Below, piece by piece: positions 51,397 to 60,729 of a stretch of DNA of 64,000 nt; within the stretch, counting starts at the first letter, position 1; the number at the start of each line of letters is the position of its first letter. Below the pieces are notes generated by a model. It searched no databases. It saw nothing but the letters and a program-made list of their open reading frames with translations, and was not told the origin of the DNA. The position numbers and the translations under genes were made by a program. This DNA comes from Parabacteroides sp. PFB2-10 (lineage in GTDB: Bacteria; Bacteroidota; Bacteroidia; Bacteroidales; Tannerellaceae): the NCBI RefSeq assembly GCF_029893085.1, contig NZ_JARXWI010000012.1:19331-83330 (forward strand), read 5' to 3'.

Positions 51397-54140
51397 TGAA
51401 AACATCACCTATTTTAGCGATACTATTACTCTCTTTCTTTTGGATGAACGGCCAGGCACAACAAAAGATCAGTATTCATGCGACGAATATGGAGCCGGAG
51501 AGGTTATTTCAAACGATAGAACAACAAAGTGGATATATGATCTATTGCAATCTGGCCGAGATGGATTCACTTCTACTTTCTGTCGATATGACAGAGGCTT
51601 TTCCGGAAGATATTCTGAAAAAAGCATTCGAAGCGACTGAATACAAGATATCCTCCTATGGAGATAAATACCTGTTTGTCTTAAAAAACAGAGAATTGAT
51701 TACAGAATTGTCGGAAGATTATTTCGACAGAAAAAAAGCGTTCAGTACGACTGGGGACAACTATCTATTAAGTCCGTTAGAACAAAAAGCCACGTCGGAG
51801 AATAAACTATATATGATAGGTGACGAACGCGCCACCGATATACCGGAAAAGATACAACTGACCGGTGTAATGACCGATTTTCGAACGGGAGAACCCATCA
51901 TCGGTGCAGTGATCTATACGGAAAAGACAATGATTGCTGCGACAACGGATGCGTTTGGTTTTTACTCGCTTCAACTGTCTCCCGGCCATCATCGCTTATT
52001 GATCCGGGGCATTGGTCTGAAGGATACGCAGCGTCAGGTTGCCATTTATAATAATGGGAAATTGGATATTGAACTGGAAGAAGAGGTCTATTCGCTGAAA
52101 GAGGTGATTGTTACCTCCGAACGGCTGGCGCGTGTTCAAAGCACAAAACTGGGCGTAGAAAGGATTCAGATAAAAGATATTAAAAATATTCCAACTGCCT
52201 TTGGGGAGGTCGACGTGATCAAGGTGGTGATGATGCTTCCGGGGGTGAAAGCTGTTGGAGAGGCATCCAGCGGTTTTAATGTGCGTGGCGGCTCAACAGA
52301 TCAAAACCTGATCCTATTCAACGACGGTACGATCTATAACCCGACCCACTTGTTTGGTTTCTTCTCGGCATTCAATCCCGACCTGGTGAAGGAGATCGAA
52401 TTGTATAAGAGTTCTATTCCGGCGAAGTATGGCGGGCGTATCTCTTCCGTATTGGAAATAAACGGCAGAGAGGGAAACAAGAAAGGGCTTTCAGGGCAGG
52501 TAAGCCTTGGATTGCTAACCAGCCGGGCAACTTTTGAAGGACCGATCGGCAAGAAAACCTCATTCATCCTGGGAGGCAGAACCACCTATTCGGACTGGAT
52601 TCTGAAGAAGCTGCCGGAAAAGAGCGGATATAATAATGGACGCGCGGGATTTTATGATCTGAATGCGATTGTGGATCATAAATTTTCAGAAAACGACAAT
52701 CTTTATCTGAGCGGATACTACAGCCGCGACCGCTTTAATTTCGATGCGGACGAGCGTTATGCCTATGGTAATATGAACTTTTCTGCCAAGTGGCGTCATA
52801 TTTATAACGACCGGTTGACAAGTACACTAACCGGAGGATACGATCATTATAGCTACCAGACAGAGACCAACGAAACGCCGACAAACGCTTATCGGTTAGA
52901 CTTCGGCATAAACCAGGGTTTCTTGAAAATGGATTTCACCTCCTATCTGACAGATAGACATACGTTAGATTACGGACTGAGTGGCATTCTTTATGTGCTT
53001 AATCCGGGAAAATACGGGCCGAATGCCGATGAGTCCTTGGTTATATTGGACAAAATGCAGGAGGAGCACGCGTTGGAAACAGCTATTTATCTGGCTGACA
53101 GATGGAGCATTACGCCTGAGTTTTCACTCGATTTAGGCGTACGCTATTCTATGTTTAATGCGATGGGACCACGGACTTACAATCTGTATGATTCCGGAAA
53201 ATTGCCGGATATGTCGACTATCGTAGACACAAAGTCGGTAGAGGGCTGGAAAGCATTCAAAACATACCATGCGCCTGAGTTTCGCTTGTCGGCACGGTAT
53301 GCGTTCCGCTCGGACTTCTCCGTCAAACTGGGCGCCAATACCTTGCAACAATATATTCATAAGTTATCGAATACGACTATCATGTCGCCGACCGATACCT
53401 GGAAATTGAGCGACGAAAACATCCGCCCGCAAAAAGGGTTGCAGGTAGCGGCAGGGATCTACAAGAACTTCTTAGACAATACGATCGAGACATCGATAGA
53501 AGGTTATTATAAAACAATGAAAGATTACCTCGACTATCGTAGTGGCGCTCAATTGATTATGAACCATCATATTGAAACAGATGTGATGAATACGCAGGGA
53601 AAAGCCTACGGAGTGGAATTGATGGTGAAGAAAACACAGGGGAAATTGAATGGTTGGATCAGCTATGCCTATTCGCGCACCTTATTACGACAGAATGATC
53701 CGTTGGTTGAAAAGCCCATAAATAATGGCGACTGGTATCCGGCGGATTATGACAAACCGCATGAATTTAAGTTTGCTGGAAATTACAAATTCACACAGCG
53801 TTATAGCGTTTCGCTGAATTGTGATTACAGTACGGGACGTCCGATTACCCTGCCGACCTCTAAGTATCAATATGCAGGAGGGGAATATGCCTATTACTCC
53901 GATAGAAATCAATACCGAATACCCGATTTTTTCCGAATGGACTTGTCTATCAATATAGAGCCAAGCCATCATTTAACGCTGCTGACTCACAGTACGATTT
54001 CTTTAGGTGTCTACAATCTGACCGGCAGAAAAAATGCTTACTCTGTTTATTATGTAGCTGAAAACGGAAAACTAAAAGGATATAAAATGGCGATATTCGG
54101 ATCGCCCATTCCTTATGTTTCCTACAATATAAAATTTTAA
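51396..54140 (+). CDS. TonB-dependent receptor with STN and carboxypeptidase-regulatory-like domains
   Basis: The 914-residue outer-membrane protein has a signal peptide (to NGQAQ near residue 21). An STN domain lies at about 22-100 (HATNMEPERLFQTIEQQSGY), followed by a linker. A carboxypeptidase-regulatory-like domain lies at about 153-240 (LTGVMTDFRTGEPIIGAVIY), then a plug at about 250-350 (SSGFNVRGGSTDQNLILFND) and a barrel ending PIPYVSYNIKF. STN domains usually pass a signal to a FecR-like anti-sigma factor; none is encoded nearby. It probably imports an unknown ligand with the DUF4249 lipoprotein. It is coupled to the upstream gene and 13 bp before the downstream one. Confidence 0.93.
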   Translation: MKTSPILAILLLSFFWMNGQAQQKISIHATNMEPERLFQTIEQQSGYMIYCNLAEMDSLLLSVDMTEAFPEDILKKAFEATEYKISSYGDKYLFVLKNRELITELSEDYFDRKKAFSTTGDNYLLSPLEQKATSENKLYMIGDERATDIPEKIQLTGVMTDFRTGEPIIGAVIYTEKTMIAATTDAFGFYSLQLSPGHHRLLIRGIGLKDTQRQVAIYNNGKLDIELEEEVYSLKEVIVTSERLARVQSTKLGVERIQIKDIKNIPTAFGEVDVIKVVMMLPGVKAVGEASSGFNVRGGSTDQNLILFNDGTIYNPTHLFGFFSAFNPDLVKEIELYKSSIPAKYGGRISSVLEINGREGNKKGLSGQVSLGLLTSRATFEGPIGKKTSFILGGRTTYSDWILKKLPEKSGYNNGRAGFYDLNAIVDHKFSENDNLYLSGYYSRDRFNFDADERYAYGNMNFSAKWRHIYNDRLTSTLTGGYDHYSYQTETNETPTNAYRLDFGINQGFLKMDFTSYLTDRHTLDYGLSGILYVLNPGKYGPNADESLVILDKMQEEHALETAIYLADRWSITPEFSLDLGVRYSMFNAMGPRTYNLYDSGKLPDMSTIVDTKSVEGWKAFKTYHAPEFRLSARYAFRSDFSVKLGANTLQQYIHKLSNTTIMSPTDTWKLSDENIRPQKGLQVAAGIYKNFLDNTIETSIEGYYKTMKDYLDYRSGAQLIMNHHIETDVMNTQGKAYGVELMVKKTQGKLNGWISYAYSRTLLRQNDPLVEKPINNGDWYPADYDKPHEFKFAGNYKFTQRYSVSLNCDYSTGRPITLPTSKYQYAGGEYAYYSDRNQYRIPDFFRMDLSINIEPSHHLTLLTHSTISLGVYNLTGRKNAYSVYYVAENGKLKGYKMAIFGSPIPYVSYNIKF

Positions 54141-54153
54141 TCGCCCAATTGCC

Positions 54154-55302
54154 ATGAGATTATTATTCAAAAATATACTAACGATCGCTCTCTTTGCGAT
54201 GTTGTTTGAAGGATGTATTGAACCTTATGAACCGAAAAACATAGAACCTACCACCGGACTTCTGGTGGTAGAAGGTATGTTGCTGGAAAATGCTCCGACA
54301 GTAATTAAATTGAGTCGCACGATTCCATTGAGCGAAAAAGCTTATCAACCGGTTGTTGCCGATGTTACTATAGTGAACAAAAAAGGAGAGAGTATACCGG
54401 TTGCTGCCTCTAATGAGCATGGAACCTATGTTTTGGATGACGATTTTACTTTTGAAGAGGGAGAACAATATGCCTTAGATATTCGGATCGGATCGGAACA
54501 TTACCAATCAAGCTTTATAACTCCTGCCCATACGCCGGATATTGATAGCGTAAGTTATGTCTATTCAGAAGCAGACATGGAGGTGAAAATAAATGTAAGC
54601 ACCCATGACCCGGCCAATAAGCAGCATTATTACCTATGGTCATTCAAAGAGGATTGGGAAGTGAAAGTCGATTATATGGCGACTGCCAGATGGGATCCCG
54701 TGCAGAAAACGCTACTTGAAGGCCTGAATTTGCACACATCAAACAATCGGTATTATTGTTGGAATAGTGTTTCATCCAATTCATTCATTCTGGGTAATAC
54801 GGAACGTTTATCTGATGCGGTGATAAAAAACAAAACTATACATACAATAATAGGAAGAGGATATCGCTTTAGTAGCTTATACAGCATCCTTGTCAAGCAA
54901 TATGCCATACCCTTGGATGCTTATAATTATTTCCGTAACCTGCAAAGAAATATAGACGAAACAGGAAGCATATTTGCTCCTCAGCCAACAGAAATGGCCG
55001 GTAATATTTCTTGTTTAACAAACCCGGACACCCCTGTAATCGGTTTTTTTGCAGCTTCTGCAGAAAAGAATAAACGCTTGTATATACCAGCGAGTGAAGT
55101 CCATATGCCACCTCAGATTGATTGTAGTGTACCAGAAGATGTATTCTTTTTTTCTTTTGAGGATGCCTACATTAAAGGGTATGGACTGGAAGTCTATGCG
55201 CCACCTATGGAGATCTCCTATGCCCTCTTGCGTTGTGTCGATTGTGTGGCCGCCGGCGGAACAAAAACACGACCTGACTTCTGGCCGAATAATCATTATT
55301 GA
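54154..55302 (+). CDS. DUF4249-family lipoprotein
   Basis: The 382-residue lipoprotein has lipobox MLFEGC (Cys near residue 23). The opening CIEPYEPKNIEPTTGLLVVE is the standard N-terminus of DUF4249 proteins. An immunoglobulin-like beta region follows (VADVTIVNKKGESIPVAASN, then ALDIRIGSEHYQSSFITPAH). The C-terminus has a Cys-containing motif RCVDCVAAGGTKTRPDFWP. The family occurs almost always next to a TonB receptor of the type encoded upstream, which suggests a surface-exposed cap or accessory, analogous in position but not in sequence to SusD. Ligand unknown. Confidence 0.85.
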   Translation: MRLLFKNILTIALFAMLFEGCIEPYEPKNIEPTTGLLVVEGMLLENAPTVIKLSRTIPLSEKAYQPVVADVTIVNKKGESIPVAASNEHGTYVLDDDFTFEEGEQYALDIRIGSEHYQSSFITPAHTPDIDSVSYVYSEADMEVKINVSTHDPANKQHYYLWSFKEDWEVKVDYMATARWDPVQKTLLEGLNLHTSNNRYYCWNSVSSNSFILGNTERLSDAVIKNKTIHTIIGRGYRFSSLYSILVKQYAIPLDAYNYFRNLQRNIDETGSIFAPQPTEMAGNISCLTNPDTPVIGFFAASAEKNKRLYIPASEVHMPPQIDCSVPEDVFFFSFEDAYIKGYGLEVYAPPMEISYALLRCVDCVAAGGTKTRPDFWPNNHY

Positions 55303-55319
55303 GAATAAAAACAGATATT

Positions 55320-56987
55320 ATGAAGAAATACAGTATTCTTTTGGTTTTGGTTTTATGGGTAAGTTTTTTATCTGCGGAGACTCGCGAACGGGTTTATCTG
55401 CAGACTGACAAACAACTCTATATGGCCGGAGAGTTGTTGTGGATGAAAATGTTTACAACAGATACAGATGGCCGATTACAGAGTTTCAGTAAGATTGGTT
55501 ATGTGGAATTGCTGACCGATTCGTTGTCAGAAATACAAGTAAAACTGGATATTCAGGAAGGATCAGGCGCCGGATGGTTGGAGCTTCCGCCCATGTTGGC
55601 AACGGGTTATTACCGCCTGATCGCGTATACCCGCCATATGCAAAACGAAGGCAATGAAGTTTTCTTTGAAAAGACAATAGGAATTATAAATCCGTATCTG
55701 AGAGATGAAAATACGATTGTTGCCGAAGAAGAAAAAGAACCTGAAACAGAAAAGACCGATACAAGATTGATCTCTTCCGGATCATTGTCTACCAATCGCA
55801 CATCGTATGGCAAACGGGAAAAAGGCGAACTGAAAATAGTCGGTTTACCTGCGGAGAATCTGTCGATGGTCGTATCGATAGCAGGTTTAGATCCATTGTT
55901 TAATTCTTCTTTCTCCATATCCGACTGGAAAAAATCTTTGCGAAATATTCCTCGAAACACATTGCGGAAAGAATTCCTGCCGGAATATGAAGGAGCAATC
56001 ATCGAAGGACGTGTTATAGATCAGGCAACGGGACAGCAGGTTTCGGGCGAATTATTTGCTCCCCTACTCTCTTTTCCCGGAAAAGACATCCAGGTTTATG
56101 GAGGCAAGGTAAATGATAAGGGAAATGTATTATTCCACACACATCAGATTACCGGAAAGAAAGAGGTGGCCACAATAACCTCTTCATTCTCTGATAAGAA
56201 ATATCAAATCGACCTGCTATCTCCTTTTGCCTTGCATACAAAGAAAGAACTGCCTCCTCTGTCTATAAGTCCTCTCTGGCATGATTACCTGGAGGAACGG
56301 AGCCTGGGTGTGCAGATTACGGAGGCCTATACGGCCGATTCACTGAGCCGGGTAGATAAACTACCTCCCTATTTCAATTATAAGCCATACAAAGAATATC
56401 TCCTGGATGAATATACCCGCTTTCAGTTTATGGAGGATCTGTTTGTTGAATTTATATTGGCCGCCCGTATACGTAAAACAGGAGACACAAAAACCTTTAA
56501 CATCCTGACAGAAAGAATGGATCGCTTTGCAACAGGGCAAACACTGGTTTTGCTTGATAATATTCCGGTGTTAGACCATCAGTTACTTGTTGACTATAAC
56601 CCCTTGCATATCCGTAAGGTCGATCTATATTTGGGACGTTATCTGTTTGGCGGGCAGATTTGTGAAGGGATCATTGCTTTTTGGTCGTACAACTACAACT
56701 ATCCGGGTATTACGTTCGGTGAATCAACCCGGATATTCGATTATGAAGGCACCCAGGCCTATCGTTATTTCTATGCGCCAAAATATGATCAACAAGATGT
56801 TTCCACGCGTATGCCCGACTTCCGTCATACTTTGCTTTGGGAACCCTCTCTGCAGAGTGATAAAAGAAAAGAGCTTACATTGCCTTTCTATACCTCCGAT
56901 GTGCCGGGAACATACCTGATAACGGTAGAGGGAATTAGTAAAGAGGGTACGGTATATACCGCCACACATACCATTGAAGTAGAATAA
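55320..56987 (+). CDS. MG2-like (alpha-2-macroglobulin-like) secreted protein
   Basis: The start is set at MKKYSILLVLVLWVSFLSAE (555 residues), since this begins a signal peptide; an ATG 21 bp upstream overlaps the DUF4249 gene. The mature N-terminus RERVYLQTDKQLYMAGELLW (about 21-40) is the MG2-domain motif found in alpha-2-macroglobulins and many Bacteroidetes envelope proteins. Further beta domains follow; the C-terminus (KRKELTLPFYTSDVPGTYLI) is another immunoglobulin-like domain. No thioester motif is present. It is the last gene of the four-gene cluster; it may be a periplasmic or surface partner of the receptor. Function unknown. Confidence 0.75.
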   Translation: MKKYSILLVLVLWVSFLSAETRERVYLQTDKQLYMAGELLWMKMFTTDTDGRLQSFSKIGYVELLTDSLSEIQVKLDIQEGSGAGWLELPPMLATGYYRLIAYTRHMQNEGNEVFFEKTIGIINPYLRDENTIVAEEEKEPETEKTDTRLISSGSLSTNRTSYGKREKGELKIVGLPAENLSMVVSIAGLDPLFNSSFSISDWKKSLRNIPRNTLRKEFLPEYEGAIIEGRVIDQATGQQVSGELFAPLLSFPGKDIQVYGGKVNDKGNVLFHTHQITGKKEVATITSSFSDKKYQIDLLSPFALHTKKELPPLSISPLWHDYLEERSLGVQITEAYTADSLSRVDKLPPYFNYKPYKEYLLDEYTRFQFMEDLFVEFILAARIRKTGDTKTFNILTERMDRFATGQTLVLLDNIPVLDHQLLVDYNPLHIRKVDLYLGRYLFGGQICEGIIAFWSYNYNYPGITFGESTRIFDYEGTQAYRYFYAPKYDQQDVSTRMPDFRHTLLWEPSLQSDKRKELTLPFYTSDVPGTYLITVEGISKEGTVYTATHTIEVE

Positions 56988-56998
56988 AGAGACTTTTT

Positions 56999-57556
56999 TC
57001 AGATGAAATAAGGACGTACGGCCTCCGGAAGGAAAAAGCGTACGTCCTTTCCTTTTTGGAAAGATTCGCGGATAAAGGTCGATGAGATCTCTAACAGAGG
57101 GGCATCCACCGCTTTGATATGTGGATAGCAATCGGGGATAACCACCTCATAACCCAACCGGGGATAGATTAAAATGGGGAAATTGCTCAGCAAGGCTTCG
57201 TATTCTTTCCACTGATGAATATTGACCCAGTTGTCGGCACCTACAATAAAATGAAAAGAGCGATCAGGGTGTTTCTTTTGCAAAGCCCGAAGCGTATCGA
57301 TCGTATAGGTTGGTCGAGGCAGATGAAATTCAAAATCACTGGCCAAAAAGGCGGGATAGTCTCGCGTAGCGGCTTCTGCCATCTCCAAGCGAAGGGAATC
57401 CTCCATCAGTTCACTCCGTTTTTTTAACGGGTTCTGTGGCGTAATAAGAAACCATATCTCATCCAGCTCTTCATACTCACATAGCCAGTTGGCAAGCGCC
57501 AAATGTCCGATGTGTATCGGATTGAAAGAGCCGGAAAAGATACCTGTACGAATCAT
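56999..57556 (-). CDS. nadD: Nicotinate-nucleotide adenylyltransferase
   Basis: This cytosolic enzyme of NAD biosynthesis adenylates nicotinate mononucleotide. The 185-residue length is close to the family norm. The nucleotidyltransferase signature [10 protein letters not shown] lies at residues 9-18, and the C-terminal SSTFIRES motif near residue 158 holds the second phosphate-binding residues. The [20 protein letters not shown] stretch is also typical. It overlaps gmk by 4 bp and forms the 3' end of a yicC-gmk-nadD operon, a common order in Bacteroidales. It converges on the MG2-like gene. Confidence 0.95.
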   Translation of the reverse strand: MIRTGIFSGSFNPIHIGHLALANWLCEYEELDEIWFLITPQNPLKKRSELMEDSLRLEMAEAATRDYPAFLASDFEFHLPRPTYTIDTLRALQKKHPDRSFHFIVGADNWVNIHQWKEYEALLSNFPILIYPRLGYEVVIPDCYPHIKAVDAPLLEISSTFIRESFQKGKDVRFFLPEAVRPYFI

Positions 57557-58122
57557 TTGTTTACAAAGTTTTTGATAATACGATAAGCCTCTTCTTGTGC
57601 CTGCTTCAAATCATCATTGACTACAACCACATCGAACTGTGGCGCAAAGCTTAATTCAAACTGAGCTTTGGCGATACGGTTTTCGATTGTTTCGGGGCTA
57701 TCTGTTGCTCTTGATTCCAAGCGACGGCGCAATTCATCGATATGCGGCGGTTGAATAAAGATAGATAATGCCTCGTCGCCGTATTGCTTTTTGATATTAC
57801 AGCCGCCAACAACATCAACATCAAAGATTACATTATCGCCATTCGATAATATACGCTCTACCTCCCGGCGCAGAGTGCCGTAAAACTTATCCGTATATAC
57901 CTCTTCGTATTCCAGAAACTCCCCTTTCTCAATCGATAAACGAAAGGCATCCGGGGTCATGAAGTAATACTCCACCCCATGCTTCTCCTCGCCCCGCGGA
58001 TCGCGGCTGGTTGCTGAGATGGAGAAACGCAAACGAAGCTCCTCGTGTTGAAGCAGGTAGTTAATAATGGTAGACTTACCAGAACCCGAAGGGGCGGAAA
58101 ATATAATAAGCTTGCCGTTCAC
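57553..58122 (-). CDS. gmk: Guanylate kinase
   Basis: This cytosolic enzyme phosphorylates GMP to GDP. The 189-residue length is normal. P-loop APSGSGKS is at residues 10-17. The GMP-binding segment [20 protein letters not shown] and the [20 protein letters not shown] region follow. The lid Arg residues lie in [20 protein letters not shown]. Gene order yicC-gmk-nadD, with a 37-bp gap after yicC and a 4-bp overlap with nadD, indicates an operon. Confidence 0.97.
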   Translation of the reverse strand: MNGKLIIFSAPSGSGKSTIINYLLQHEELRLRFSISATSRDPRGEEKHGVEYYFMTPDAFRLSIEKGEFLEYEEVYTDKFYGTLRREVERILSNGDNVIFDVDVVGGCNIKKQYGDEALSIFIQPPHIDELRRRLESRATDSPETIENRIAKAQFELSFAPQFDVVVVNDDLKQAQEEAYRIIKNFVNK

Positions 58123-58159
58123 TTTAATTAATTAAGAATGATGAATGAATAGTGAAGAA

Positions 58160-59032
58160 TTAGAGGACGTTCAGTATTTGTTCTTTGATTTGTTCCAGTT
58201 CGTCTTTCATCTGCACCACAATCTGTTGCATCTCTGCATGATTGCTTTTAGAACCCAATGTATTGATTTCACGTCCTATCTCCTGAGCGATAAAGCCCAG
58301 CTTTTTGCCTTGCCCGTTGCCTTCCCGGATGGTTTTCAGGAAGTAGTTCAGGTGATTCCGTAGGCGTGATTTCTCTTCGTTGATATCTAATTTCTCTATA
58401 TAATAGATCATCTCCTGCTCAAAGCGGTTTTTGTCATAATCTTTTTCCACCACCTTTTCCAGGTTTTCCATGATACGCGCCTTCACCTTTTCGATGCGTT
58501 CGCCTTCATACTTCTCCACCTCCACAATCAGTTGACCGATACTACCGATCTTCTTTTCGAACAGCTTGAAAAGCATTTCGCCTTCCTGAATCCGGAATTC
58601 CTGCAATTGTCTGATCGCCTCTTTAACGATCTCCTGTATGACTGTCCATTCCGACTCGTCCAGTTCTGCCATATCCGACTTAATGGACTCCGGCAACCGC
58701 AGGATCGATTGATACCAATCGCTCGGCTCGGCAATACCCAATGTCTTCGATATCTCCCGGATCTGGTGGTAGTAGCTCTCAACCGCTTGGAAATTGATGC
58801 GTGTAGGGATGTCCTTGCCTATGTATTCAATGAAGATATTAAACTCCACCTTCCCTCTTTCCAATGATTGCAGGAGGAGAGAACGCATTTCCATCTCTTT
58901 TTCTTTATAAACAGGCGGTATACGTGTCGACAGGTCAAGTTGTTTACTGTTGAGTGCTTTTATTTCTACGGTTACCTTTTTCGATGGGAGTTCGGCTGTA
59001 ACCTTTCCGAATCCGGTCATGGATTGTATCAT
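58160..59032 (-). CDS. YicC-family endoribonuclease-like protein
   Basis: The 290-residue cytosolic protein starts MIQSMTGFGKVTAELPSKKV, the family's invariant opening. It continues VEIKALNSKQLDLSTRIPPV and ends with KKLGFIAQEIGREINTLGSK, the conserved C-terminal DUF1732 block. YicC in Escherichia coli is an RNase; that activity is inferred here by family only. It heads the yicC-gmk-nadD operon. Its promoter box (59050-59057) overlaps the divergent tsaB control region. Confidence 0.93.
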   Translation of the reverse strand: MIQSMTGFGKVTAELPSKKVTVEIKALNSKQLDLSTRIPPVYKEKEMEMRSLLLQSLERGKVEFNIFIEYIGKDIPTRINFQAVESYYHQIREISKTLGIAEPSDWYQSILRLPESIKSDMAELDESEWTVIQEIVKEAIRQLQEFRIQEGEMLFKLFEKKIGSIGQLIVEVEKYEGERIEKVKARIMENLEKVVEKDYDKNRFEQEMIYYIEKLDINEEKSRLRNHLNYFLKTIREGNGQGKKLGFIAQEIGREINTLGSKSNHAEMQQIVVQMKDELEQIKEQILNVL

Positions 59033-59049
59033 GGTGCATAAAATTTATA

Positions 59050-59057
59050 CAAAAATA
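59050..59057 (-). promoter_or_regulatory. yicC-gmk-nadD promoter -7 box
   Basis: The minus-strand sequence TATTTTTG matches TAnnTTTG, 17 bp from the yicC ATG, giving a very short leader. The -33 element is unclear. Confidence 0.6.
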
Positions 59058-59074
59058 GGTTATTCTCCTGATAG

Positions 59075-59107
59075 TTGCGTGCAAAAGCGTTTGTTTTTGT
59101 ACTTTTG
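59075..59107 (+). promoter_or_regulatory. tsaB promoter
   Basis: TTG (59075-59077) and TACTTTTG (59100-59107) are separated by 22 bp. The start codon lies 43 bp downstream. The region is shared with the divergent yicC promoter. Confidence 0.65.
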
Positions 59108-59150
59108 CATCTGCTTTCATAGCATTTGTTTGCTTTCCAAATAAGGTTTT

Positions 59151-59852
59151 ATGATATTACAGATAGAAACATCCACCCAGGTTTGTTCTGTTGCCTTGTC
59201 GCACAAGGGGCAACTATTATTTGAAAAGGTTTCCTACGAAGGACCTTCGCACGCTGCATTAGCAGGAAGTTTTGTGGAAGAAGCTTTACAAGAGATGAAG
59301 CGGCAACAAGGCCGGTTGGAGGCCGTTGCGGTGAGTAGCGGTCCGGGCTCTTACACCGGCCTACGCATAGGCGTTTCCTTAGCTAAAGGATTGTGTTTTG
59401 GGTATGATGTTCCGCTGATTGCTATTCCTACACTTGATATCTTGGCCTATACTGCCATCCATAGCCATGCAACAGACTCCGGTGCCCTCTATTGCGCCAT
59501 GCTCGATGCCCGCCGGATGGAGGTCTATTCCGCTCTATATGATGCGAAGCTCACACCGGTCGAAACGGTGAAGGCGGAGATTATTACCGCCGAAAGCTAT
59601 ATGGATTACCTGGAAAAGACAGAGGTGTGTTTCTTTGGCAATGGCGCAACAAAATGCCAGAAGATCATTACCTCACCCAAAGCTGTTTTTCTGGATGGCA
59701 TGGATCCCCTGGCTCTTCATATGATTCCCCTGGCAGAGAAAGCCTTTGCGGAGAAACGATTTGTGGATGTCGCCTACTTCGAACCCTTCTATCTGAAAGA
59801 ATTCCAGGCAACCATCGCCCGTAATAAGGTATTAGGTGATTTGAAAAAATAA
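59151..59852 (+). CDS. tsaB: tRNA threonylcarbamoyladenosine biosynthesis protein TsaB
   Basis: The 233-residue cytosolic ASKHA-fold protein has N-terminus MILQIETSTQVCSVALSHKG, then VAVSSGPGSYTGLRIGVSLA (about residues 62-81) and the CAMLDARRMEVYSALYD block, all standard for TsaB. It is the scaffold partner of TsaD and TsaE in t6A37 tRNA modification. It lacks the metal-binding His of TsaD, which separates it from that paralogue. It stands alone and converges on yebC with a 13-bp gap. Confidence 0.95.
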   Translation: MILQIETSTQVCSVALSHKGQLLFEKVSYEGPSHAALAGSFVEEALQEMKRQQGRLEAVAVSSGPGSYTGLRIGVSLAKGLCFGYDVPLIAIPTLDILAYTAIHSHATDSGALYCAMLDARRMEVYSALYDAKLTPVETVKAEIITAESYMDYLEKTEVCFFGNGATKCQKIITSPKAVFLDGMDPLALHMIPLAEKAFAEKRFVDVAYFEPFYLKEFQATIARNKVLGDLKK

Positions 59853-59865
59853 AACCTTTGGGGCT

Positions 59866-60594
59866 TTATTCTTCCGAATCGTCTTCTTTTATATTGTGGA
59901 ATACGTTCTGTACGTCTTCGTCTTCTTCCAGTTTTTCCAGCAATTTGTCTAAGGTCTCACGTTGTTCGGGCGTTACCTCCTTATAGTCATTGGGGATACG
60001 CACGAATTCCGCACTATTGATCTCGAAGGCATTGTCTTCTAAGTATTTCTGAATGGCCGAGTTTTGAGAGAACTCGCCGGAGATAATGATTTCGCCTTCG
60101 TCTTCTTCTACCTCTTCCACACCGAAATCAATCAGTTCAAGCTCCAGCTCTTCCAATTCAACGCCCTCTTTCTTAACCACATGGAAGATCACCTTATGGT
60201 CGAAAATAAACTCCAGACTGCCGCTTGTACCCAGTGAACCGCCATGTTTGTTGAAGTAACTGCGCACATTGGCCACCGTACGTGTTGTGTTATCGGTTGC
60301 CGTTTCTACAAAAATAGCAATACCAAAAGGACCGTAGCCTTCGTAGTTCATCTCTTTGTAGTCGGTATAGTCCTTAGAGGTCGCCTTTTTGATCGCGCGT
60401 TCCACGTTTTCCTTCGGCATATTCTCTTTCTTGGCCTGTTGCATCAACACACGCAGGCGCGGATTACTATCCGGATCAGGCCCGCCGGCTTTGGTGGCCA
60501 TCGTAATTTCTTTTCCCAGTTTGGTGAATACGCGGGCCATATTGCCCCAACGTTTAAACTTCTTAGCTTTCCGGTATTCAAACGCTCTTCCCAT
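59866..60594 (-). CDS. YebC/PmpR-family protein
   Basis: The 242-residue cytosolic protein has the family opening MGRAFEYRKAKKFKRWGNMA (most bacterial members read AGHSKW near this point; this variant is common in Bacteroidetes), KAGGPDPDSNPRLRVLMQQA and NMPKENVERAIKKA. The middle domain has the YEGYGPFGIAIFVETATDNT block, and the C-terminus is very acidic (EEDEDVQNVFHNIKEDDSEE). Members were annotated as transcription regulators; recent work assigns some to relief of ribosome stalling. The AT-rich repeat element (60606-60727) sits directly upstream. Confidence 0.93.
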   Translation of the reverse strand: MGRAFEYRKAKKFKRWGNMARVFTKLGKEITMATKAGGPDPDSNPRLRVLMQQAKKENMPKENVERAIKKATSKDYTDYKEMNYEGYGPFGIAIFVETATDNTTRTVANVRSYFNKHGGSLGTSGSLEFIFDHKVIFHVVKKEGVELEELELELIDFGVEEVEEDEGEIIISGEFSQNSAIQKYLEDNAFEINSAEFVRIPNDYKEVTPEQRETLDKLLEKLEEDEDVQNVFHNIKEDDSEE

Positions 60595-60605
60595 ATCTTT
60601 TTTTT

Positions 60606-60727
60606 TAATTATGAATTATGAATGTTGAATTATGAATTATAAATGACAATTGATCGTTGCTTTACGCTTGGCTAAGTGATTTACACTTCGTTCAAATTCA
60701 TCATTCATAATTCATAATTCATAATTT
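60606..60727. repeat. AT-rich inverted-repeat element, copy 2
   Basis: Iterated AATTATGAAT units (60607-60641) face iterated ATTCATAATTC units (60697-60725) around a non-repeated centre. The design and unit match the element at 22753-22855, but the centre differs. It fills the gap between pheT and yebC. Confidence 0.75.
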
Positions 60728-60729
60728 TC

